From Smittium culicis (Eukaryota; Kickxellomycota; Harpellomycetes; Harpellales; Legeriomycetaceae), in assembly GCA_001970855.1 (NCBI GenBank), contig LSSN01002466.1, positions 1-16,375 of the forward strand: 16,375 nucleotides of DNA, given 5' to 3'. A program made the translations under genes and the position numbers. Position 1 is the stretch's first letter. Every line of letters starts with the position of its first letter. Of this stretch, positions 9,382 to 16,375 are shown in pieces. The notes beneath the pieces were generated by a model, which saw only the letters and a program-made list of their open reading frames with translations, was not told the DNA's origin and did not search any database.

Positions 9382-11751
9382 CTATATTTTTTTTATCAGA
9401 GCTTTGATATCATCAAAAAAATAGTAAATCGAAAAACCAATTCCGCCTAGTAATAGTAACCATATTATTGTTCCAAGCCAAGGAGGTAAGCAACAACAAA
9501 ACAAAGAACGTTTTTTACGTTTTTTTTCAGAGACGGGATTACTACTTTGATTATTAAAGCTAATAGGGTCAGTATAAATAGGTTTGTTTTTAGGGTATGA
9601 GCCTTGCGGTACGAACTCTACAACAGATTCCTTCTTTATAAACTCCTCGTTTCTAAAGGAAGGGATTGGGTTAGTGCCGCCTAAACCCTGCGAGTATGAA
9701 GAGTCTTTGACATATAAATTCCTAGGGTTCGCAATGTTCTGCCTGGGGCTTTGAGCACCACGAAATGCATCATCTGATCTTTGTAATCCACGTCCATTGT
9801 TTGTATGTTGGTAGGTAATAGGTTTAGATAGAAGGTGGTCTGTACTACCGCTATCACTTGTATTGTTACTACGGAAAACCTTATCAGACTGGTATCGGTT
9901 ATTAGAGTAAGGGCTGTTGTGATTATGATTCGGGTAAACTCTACCTCCTTTAAATGGGTGGTTTTTATTACTCATATCACTGTTGATATTGTGATGTTGA
10001 GTGTTAAAGGTTGGTACATTATGGACAGGCGCATTTCTAAAGTTATTTTCTCTATCGTTACCTGTTTCGTATGATGGTATTTGGTTGTCTCTAATCTGAC
10101 GCTGGTTTTCATGTTTTTTTATGTCAATGGGAACATTATTTAGATTATTCCTTGGTGAATTATGGGAACTTTGGTTGTGCACAGGTGGACTACGATAGTT
10201 ATGTTGGTTTCTTAAAGGGCCAGAGTGGTCTTGGTTATATTTTGGGTTAGATTGATAGCCTTGAACATTTCCAAGTTGAGTGGAGTCATTTTGCTTAGAT
10301 TCAGGATTTCGTCTAATATTTTGGTTAATTCTAGGAAGGATATTAGGATCACGAAAATCTCTAGGCTGGGTCCGGAATTCTTGATGGTTTTTAGGAATGA
10401 TTGTACTGCCTTGGTTATTCGTAGGCGACATGCGGGGATTATGTCGGTCACTGGCTAAGTTATTATTATTAGGCGCTTCAGAGCTATTGCTAGATGAATA
10501 TTTATCCTTAGGTAGTTTATTAGTGTGAAAATCAGGGTGTTGATTGATGCTGTCGAAATATTTTTCTTTAGCATAAGGATTAGGTTCAATGCGAATATTT
10601 TGGAGATTGATATTATTTGGATCGCTTGTGCCATTGTATAGGGGGCTGCTTTTGACTTCCGCACCATCTCTATTGAGAGGTTTATTTGGCTGAGTATAGT
10701 TGTGAGTATTGTTACTCTTTGGACTTAAACTTTGAAGTGGGATTACAATCTTCTTATTATTTACTTTTTTAGGAGAGCTACTACCAGTGTTTTTTAATTC
10801 GCGTTGATTGATTTTGTTGTTTAAATTAATGTCATGATCTTCACCAGGTTTTTGTAAATAAGGCTTAGAAAGACTGGTATCATTATAATTTGATGGAGTG
10901 TTAAATGCTTGAGTATGGCTGGATGATAAATCCTGCGTTCTTACAGAAGATTTCATAGAAGAGCTATTTTCGCTGTTTCCGTAGGCAGCAATAATACTGC
11001 TGATCTCAGATTTATTTCTAGATACAATAATAGAGTTCTTAAGCCTTGGGAGAACATTTTTGATAGAAGATTCGTTTGAATCTGGATAAGAATCATTCTC
11101 AATAGTATTAGGCAGTTTTTGGTAATCATAGCGACCAGGAGATTTTAAGCTTTTCTTAAGGATAGACTTGGATTGATCAGAAGAATTAGTACTATTGTTA
11201 TCTGAATTTATATGCGAGTCTAAATTATTCTTAATTTTTGATGGGTAATGTGAGTTACTTGAATAACTCGCCATTAAAGGGCCGGGGGTGGAATCTTTTT
11301 CATTCAAGGAATAGAGATTATCGTGGTTAGAAATTTGAATGTCTGGTTCCCTATTATGTATATCTTTTCTATTACCATAAAAGTTTTCTTGGAGCATTTT
11401 GGTTTGGATATCTTTTTTCGAGTAATTATTGTTTTTAAATCTGTCATTTTCACGTTCTTCATAGGAAATAGACATTGACCTAGAAAATCTATTTAGATTC
11501 TCTTTGCTGATGTTACTAACCTCGTCGTCTGAATGATACATCTCTGAGTAGAAGTCATTGTTAACTGGAACAGCCCTCCTGGGTCTGTTAGAACTGGAAT
11601 AAGGATTGTTGTAATATCTTGATGGAATACGGACAGTTTTCAGATCAGTTTGATAAACTGAAAATGAGCGACTTTCTCTAGAATTTTCGATTTTATATTT
11701 ATCGTATAAAGCGTCATTGTTGTATACGGATTCCCGCTCATTGTCGGCCAT
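9382..11751 (-). CDS. Asn/Ser-rich disordered protein with C-terminal membrane anchor
   Basis: This 789-residue, intron-free gene is the only large one in the window. Residues 1 to about 735 are low complexity and rich in Asn, Ser, Pro and charged residues, and look intrinsically disordered. Residues about 437-550 hold irregular repeats around Arg, Pro and Asn-Gln pairs. The C-terminus is distinct. A basic patch KKRKKR (743-748) comes first, then a Cys triplet at 752-754 that is a likely palmitoylation site, then PPW. A single hydrophobic helix follows at about 759-779, with a ten-residue tail DDIKALIKKI. The basic side should face the cytosol, so it is a tail-anchored protein with a huge cytosolic domain. 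The Cys-rich plus Trp plus helix arrangement recalls fungal LEA2-type membrane proteins, but the luminal LEA2 domain is absent. After the TAG stop, more stops follow and no splice donor precedes them. The start is the first ATG, with A at -3 and G at +4. Function is unknown; a membrane-bound scaffold is only a guess. Confidence 0.9.
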   Translation of the reverse strand: MADNERESVYNNDALYDKYKIENSRESRSFSVYQTDLKTVRIPSRYYNNPYSSSNRPRRAVPVNNDFYSEMYHSDDEVSNISKENLNRFSRSMSISYEERENDRFKNNNYSKKDIQTKMLQENFYGNRKDIHNREPDIQISNHDNLYSLNEKDSTPGPLMASYSSNSHYPSKIKNNLDSHINSDNNSTNSSDQSKSILKKSLKSPGRYDYQKLPNTIENDSYPDSNESSIKNVLPRLKNSIIVSRNKSEISSIIAAYGNSENSSSMKSSVRTQDLSSSHTQAFNTPSNYNDTSLSKPYLQKPGEDHDINLNNKINQRELKNTGSSSPKKVNNKKIVIPLQSLSPKSNNTHNYTQPNKPLNRDGAEVKSSPLYNGTSDPNNINLQNIRIEPNPYAKEKYFDSINQHPDFHTNKLPKDKYSSSNSSEAPNNNNLASDRHNPRMSPTNNQGSTIIPKNHQEFRTQPRDFRDPNILPRINQNIRRNPESKQNDSTQLGNVQGYQSNPKYNQDHSGPLRNQHNYRSPPVHNQSSHNSPRNNLNNVPIDIKKHENQRQIRDNQIPSYETGNDRENNFRNAPVHNVPTFNTQHHNINSDMSNKNHPFKGGRVYPNHNHNSPYSNNRYQSDKVFRSNNTSDSGSTDHLLSKPITYQHTNNGRGLQRSDDAFRGAQSPRQNIANPRNLYVKDSSYSQGLGGTNPIPSFRNEEFIKKESVVEFVPQGSYPKNKPIYTDPISFNNQSSNPVSEKKRKKRSLFCCCLPPWLGTIIWLLLLGGIGFSIYYFFDDIKALIKKI

Positions 11752-11773
11752 AGTTAATTTTTTTCAAAGAAGC

Positions 11774-11790
11774 ATTAATATATAAATAGA
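11774..11790 (-). promoter_or_regulatory. TATA-like element of the 789-residue gene
   Basis: On the minus strand CTATTTATATATTAAT lies about 25-40 bp ahead of the ATG at 11751. The stretch is only 46 bp from the Ty3-type relic on the other strand, so the gene's whole upstream region beyond this point is old transposon sequence. Confidence 0.3.
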
Positions 11791-11835
11791 TAATTTAAAT
11801 TAACAATGCTAATTAAATACTGGCTTTAGGCTTAG

Positions 11836-12578
11836 GTGATAGGAGAAACAGTTCGCCTAATTTGCAAAAGGGTATTCGAATATACTATAATTTTAAAAGC
11901 AGAGTATATATGTAAAAGAGACGTTTGGCGAGCTAATGTGGCTGGGATGGAAGAATTAAGTTCAAAGGATGTATGGGTGATTAGTGTGCTAATTTTTAAT
12001 ATTGCAGAAATTGCAAGGCTTTAGCTAGTACTCATTTGCAATCAAATTAGCATGAAAAGCTAGAATAGAAATTAAAGTAGTAGTAATTATCGCTCTTTAC
12101 TAAAATACACTCCCGCTTTATCTAAGACTTGGCTACCCTCTGTAAACTTCGCCTTCCTGAAAATATTTCTGAGTTTCATTAAAAGCCAAAGAGATTGACA
12201 ACTACAAGCGTTTCAAGTAGCAATCTAGCGGGATTACTTTTTGCCACTACTTCTTTTGAATCTCCATTTTTATTGGATCAAACAGCAGCTCCCGATTATC
12301 TGGATTTTTTATCAGGCATTAAAATAGTTGGTAGTAATTGGCCACTCACAAATGTACATGATAATAAGTAGAAAATATTGGCTAAAACGACACATTTCCA
12401 ATTATCAAAAGAGTATAAAATCTTCTGGCGAATAATCCAACAGTTTGATTTTTCAGACCTATATATTCTAAGCGATAACGAACCATTGATCAGTAAATTT
12501 GAAATGGGCGTATATTCAAAACATAAATGCAGTAATAACCTTATTGTTAAGTTGGCCCAAAAATCTCGCTTGGATTAA
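11836..12578 (+). pseudogene. Ty3/gypsy-type pol relic: reverse transcriptase end, connection and RNase H
   Basis: This is a decayed LTR-retrotransposon fragment in two frames. Frame one (11836-12024) has ETVRLICKRVFE, then CKRDVWRANV, then SSKDVWVISVLIFNIAEI. It follows the family pattern EH..HL..VFE, KC.F....V..LGH, SKDGI.VDP.KI.AI over the expected 60 or so residues. The same frame after stops gives NYRSLLKYTPALSK (12085 on), matching the NYYRRFI.NFS.LAKPL connection. A second frame (12192-12578) has FESPFLLDQTAAPDYLDFLS, like F.KPFIL.TDASDYG.GAVLSQ. After one TAG it has THFQLSKEYKIFW and then YILSDNEPLISKF, like Y.TTEKE.LAV.WA and F.I.TDHKPL. The two Asp motifs sit about 66 residues apart, as in RNase H. 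GC (about 38% in one line) is higher than in the spacers. No LTRs were found. It cannot be active. Confidence 0.6.
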
Positions 12579-15129
12579 CAAAGCCATTGTATGTACTTAT
12601 GCTGTATGCAAGTACTAAAAATAAATGCATCAAACGTAATTTAACAGCCTTATGTAGCGTTCTGTTTATTCCATTCCTCAATGCACATAGCAAGTACTGA
12701 ATTAATACTCAGCTAGTTATAATCTAACGAGTTTTTATTTGTATACACATCAAGAAAAATCTAGCAGTTTATACCCCTGCTGCAGCGTATATTATTTTTC
12801 TGCCAACAATCCCTCTAACTAATATGTATAAGCATTGATTATTAATCAAGAAAACGCATTATTTTTAGTCCTCTTTAGATTATATCGATTGGGTAGCTGA
12901 TTAATTTACATTTTTTACACAATCAACGATGGCTGAAAAGCTGATTATATAATATATTATCAATATCTCTCCCAATCATCGCTTACTCTATTTATATTAA
13001 CTAATACGTTATACAGATAATATAGATAATATCTTGAGCTTTAAGTAATATTACACACAGGCATACTCAAAAGACCTTACTAGATTCGCTTCAGACTTGT
13101 CAAGATAAGCTAAATGCTATTACATATATTCAATTGAAATGAGGAATATGAGATCCCATAATTAGTTTGTTTTTTTTTTTCGTATAAATATAGACCACAG
13201 CATCAAAATCTATAAAATAAAAATATAGAATCCTGTGGAATTTTAACAGAGGCGGATATCTTGATTATAGCTATTTTACTCGCTAATTTAAACTGTTCGT
13301 CTTTTTAGCTGAGCTGGCAGATCTATGAAATGATATTTTCCCGATGATTTGTAAGCTTTAGAGACCTTACTGAAGAATATGTTTTATTAAATTGTGTGAC
13401 CATAAACTCGCATTAAAAAAATAATATTGATGTTGGCTGAGTTGTAATGTCGCTTCGAATTTTATGCACTTTTGTTCAAGTTAAAAGTATTATTCCCTGG
13501 ATAAATACAGCTTTTTATATCGGAAAATATGTTTACTTTGCTTAAAACGTAGTAGCTTAATATATTATAGCGTTCTCTCTTTATTATAAATCCCCCCTTT
13601 AAGTATAATTAATATATAATCCTACTTCTCACAAAAAATACATACTATATGATTTGTTACAATATTTGTAATTGGTAACTTTAAGGCTCTAGAGTTAAAA
13701 TTGTATTATCGGGTGAATAAAACTGGCTTAAATATATGCGCAACTTTGAAACATTCACAATTTGTTAAATAGATAATCCCTTTCTGTCTAGTATTAAATA
13801 AATATTATTCACTCATTTATTTATTCGTTTATAATTATAATTAAAATGATTATTTTCTCCTATTTTATGACAACCCAATAATTGAATGAGTCAGGGATTA
13901 ATTTTTTTATTATCGCACGCATTTGAGGTAGACCTTGCAGTTCAAAAAAATTAAAAACTTTTTCCTAGGAAACGGCTAAAGTTCACCGAAACTACTTATT
14001 TGGATATTGCCATGATATTATAACTCTAAAAGCAATTTAGTTACGATCTTCTGATTTATTCAATCAAATATTAAGTATAATTATAAATTTCCAACAAATC
14101 AAAAAATTAAATTACTCAATAACACTTTTCAGGGATGTGCAGTTAAATAATAACAACAAAAAATTAAACTGTTACTAAATTTTTCTTTATTCATACTTGA
14201 AAAAGTATTTATAAACTATTACTACTCTATGGATATCATTATTACTGCTTAATTTTCTAATAAAATTTCACTACATATATTTCTAGACATTTCCGGTAAG
14301 TGATTCTCTTTTCCCTTCACAAATAACATTGCTATGACATCTATAAAATCAAAATCTACTGGGTGCGCGCTTTAAAAAATAAAAGAGAGTAAAAATAAAA
14401 CCATTTTTATATTAATATTTCAATAGGATCATATCCAAATAATTTCAGATATGCTAAAATCATTAGGCATTAATTTTGGGACGGATAGAGCGATTAACTT
14501 TATTACACACTTCAAAAAATAATCTTAGAATTTACAAAATGCAGATTGGTAATTTTTGGTATCAATTATTTAGTAAAATTTATTGATTTGGATTATCGAA
14601 TTTCATCATTAACTTATCAGCTTGTAAAATTTTGAAATCAAAAAGATTGCACAAAACAAATCCACGAATACTGAAAAAAATCGTATTTGGAGACAATTAT
14701 TGGTAAAATATAATCTTGATTTTCAATGTATTTACCTGATCTTAATTATTTATTTATTTTCGACTATTTCTTATAGCGAGAAAAAAAATGATTATCTCTA
14801 AAGAGCTTTAATAACTACTATAAAAATCTAAATTTAGATTAGTATTTCATTGGCTGATAATATTATATATAATTTTACGAGTGGAAAAATGCAAGTTTAT
14901 TCTAGTTTTTATTTTATTTTATTTTTATCGTTTTGTTATGAATTTTTAAAAAGTACTATATATTCTGATAAATTGATTATATTTGAAAAAGCGAAGAATG
15001 GTTTTACTTTTTTGATATATTATACTATACGAAAAAATCAATCTTTGAAAATTTTAAATTTTGGATATCATATAAATAGGGATTTATTATTATGTATCTG
15101 AGGATTTGGCCTTGGTTTATAAAGACGAT
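12579..15129. other. AT-rich region with no intact gene
   Basis: The first part should hold the downstream part of the decayed pol region. A possible integrase scrap at about 13256-13345 (GGYLDYSYFTR, stop, FKLFVFLAELADL) was noticed but is too short to call. From about 13600 the DNA is ordinary AT-rich spacer. An 83-codon frame at 14850-15101 begins with TTG; from its first ATG at 14889 it would give 70 residues rich in Ile, Leu, Phe and Tyr. It is of a length expected by chance at this base composition. Confidence 0.35.
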
Positions 15130-15324
15130 CTAAGACTTTCCCATCCTACGCTCTTTAAAAAATTTTATTTTTTGATTCGTTAGTGATTATAAGAAAATAA
15201 TGAATTCGCTTCTATATAGACACATACCTATATTTCTTAAGGTACTGGAATTAAAATGTTATAATAAATACACTTGGCTATACTTGAAAAATCAAAAATA
15301 GCCTACCGCTCAGAAAAGGGTTAA
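15130..15324 (+). mobile_element. MITE copy 4, TTAA family
   Basis: This 195-bp copy has the same orientation as copy 1. The left end is eroded: CTAAGACTTTCCC stands where copy 1 has TTAACCCTTTTCC. It then keeps ACGCTCTTTAAAAAA, TTTGATTCGTTAGTGATTATA and the same interior layout. The right end is good: GCCTACCGCTCAGAAAAGGG followed by TTAA at 15321-15324, against GTCTACCACCCATGAAAGGG in copy 1. It has no open frame. Confidence 0.66.
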
Positions 15325-16220
15325 GAATCTATCTTACCGATTTTTTGCTTAGTTATAAGTATTACAAAAAATAAAGTAAAAAAATAATTAAATCTTAGAT
15401 TTTTATTATTATTTTTGTAATTTAAATTAATTTATTAAAATTATCACTTTTTTCCTTGAGCTATATCTAAGTTTTTATATTTAATTCTTAAAATTCAATA
15501 ATTCAACAGATTCAATTAACATACTATTAGAATATTAAAAAAATCATGAATAAAAAATTGATTAATTTAAAAATTTACATAGAAAAATAACATTTAATCA
15601 AAAAATAATGCTTAAAAAAACACTTTTTCATCTACAAATCAAAAATATTTATATACAAAAAAAATAAATGTACTTTTATGATTAAAAATTCTCAATTATG
15701 CTTTATCCGCGTAGCTATAAGCAACTACTACGACTCATCGAAGATTCTTGTATGAAGTGAAACTTATTATTTCATATAAATCCTGTTTTTAAAGAGTATT
15801 AATTAAAAATATTGCGATAATATGACGTCATATTCATAGAATTTGTTAATGGGATATAGAAATAAAGTTAGAGATTAAGTAAGATTTAATAAAAAAATTT
15901 CTATTCCACAAAATAACCTCTCGTGCGCGTTTTTTTGGTGAGAAAAACTTACTCTAATTTTTAACTTACTGACCTTAAATTTGATTTGAGATCACATTAG
16001 AAATTTCCATAAATATATACTGTATGAATCAACGAATTTCTTTTTACTTTTTAAATTAAAAAATTCCAATAGATGAATTTAGACAAAAAAGTATATCGTG
16101 GAGAAATCGGCTTTATTTTTTGCTGTATTTATTATAATAAAAACATTTAATATTAATAAATTCTAAAAAATTAACACTAACCCAAATTCTAAAAAAAAAA
16201 ATTTAAAATTCAATACTTTA
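15325..16220. other. AT-rich spacer before the hexanucleotide array
   Basis: Almost pure A/T sequence with no open frame, RNA gene or MITE copy. An A-run at about 16191-16200 and the sequence AACACTAACCCAAATTC just before the array are the only irregularities. The latter is a loose relative of the array unit. Confidence 0.4.
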
Positions 16221-16375
16221 AATACTAATACTAATACTAATACTAATACTAATACTAATACTAATACTAATACTAATACTAATACTAATACTAATACTAA
16301 TACTAATACTAATACTAATACTAATACTAATACTAATACTAATACTAATACTAATACTAATACTAATACTAATAC
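16221..16375 (+). repeat. Perfect (ACTAAT)n hexanucleotide array at the window end
   Basis: About 26 uninterrupted units of ACTAAT run to the last base of the window, so the true length is unknown. The complementary strand reads TTAGTA, one or two changes from the telomeric units TTAGGG, TTAGG and TTAGGC. The G-bearing strand points into the window, however. At a right-hand chromosome end the + strand should carry it. A microsatellite, an inverted or internal telomere-derived tract, or a contig that stopped in repeats are therefore all more likely than a normal telomere. Confidence 0.9.

Noticed and set aside
9835..10667. Several 70-79 codon frames on both strands
   Set aside because: All lie inside the 789-residue gene and mirror its Asn/Ser-rich repetitive codons.
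12378..12578. ILSDNEPLISKF read as an integrase SDNG motif
   Set aside because: Spacing to the upstream DQTAAPDY motif (about 66 residues) and the THF.LSKEY segment between them fit RNase H (TDHKPL) better than integrase.
14850..15101. 83-codon frame on the + strand, from ATG 14889 a hydrophobic-start 70-residue protein
   Set aside because: With about 80% AT a frame of this length is expected roughly once per window by chance. It is biased to Ile, Phe, Lys and Tyr as random AT-rich sequence would be, and no motif is visible.
16221..16375. Authentic right-hand telomere
   Set aside because: The + strand carries the C-bearing strand, opposite to the expected orientation, and the unit is not a known telomeric repeat.
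1..16375. tRNA, rRNA or CRISPR features
   Set aside because: No tRNA B-box-like GGTTCGAATCC with a matching cloverleaf, no rRNA-like conserved blocks, and no regularly spaced direct repeats were found by eye.

Overview
The window is very AT-rich eukaryotic DNA with few genes. Spot counts give about 20% GC in the spacers, against about 40% in the one large gene. No bacterial features (Shine-Dalgarno sites, operons) and no rRNA or tRNA genes were recognised. The coding style is short intron-free genes, Asn/Ser-rich low-complexity protein and a short secreted Cys-pair protein. Together with decayed Ty3-type and TTAA-type transposons, this fits a repeat-rich, AT-rich fungus of an early-diverging (zygomycete-type) lineage. 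That placement is inference; no diagnostic marker gene is present.

Layout. 1-780 shows no feature. 813-1177 and 3283-3600 are two inverted copies of a decayed protein-coding repeat, perhaps from a piggyBac-like transposase. A roughly 197-bp TTAA-flanked MITE (copy 1) lies at 2839-3035. A short secreted protein gene with a beta/gamma-crystallin-like look is at 4063-4416 (+). 4417-8800 is nearly empty apart from a second, shorter foldback MITE copy at 6906-7052. A third copy, in reverse orientation, is at 8801-8998. The dominant gene, 9382-11751 (-), encodes a 789-residue disordered Asn/Ser-rich protein. It ends in a Lys/Arg patch, a Cys triplet and a single C-terminal membrane helix. Head-to-head with it, starting 85 bp from its ATG, lies a frameshifted Ty3/gypsy reverse transcriptase-RNase H relic on the + strand (11836-12578), with a doubtful integrase scrap further on. 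A fourth MITE copy is at 15130-15324. The window stops inside a perfect (ACTAAT)n hexanucleotide array (16221-16375).

The two intact genes do not form a visible pathway. One product would be secreted and the other anchored in an internal or plasma membrane. The most informative unexplained structure is the MITE family, with four members in 12.5 kb, and its possible link to the decayed inverted transposase-like arms next to copy 1. No complete novel multi-gene system is evident.
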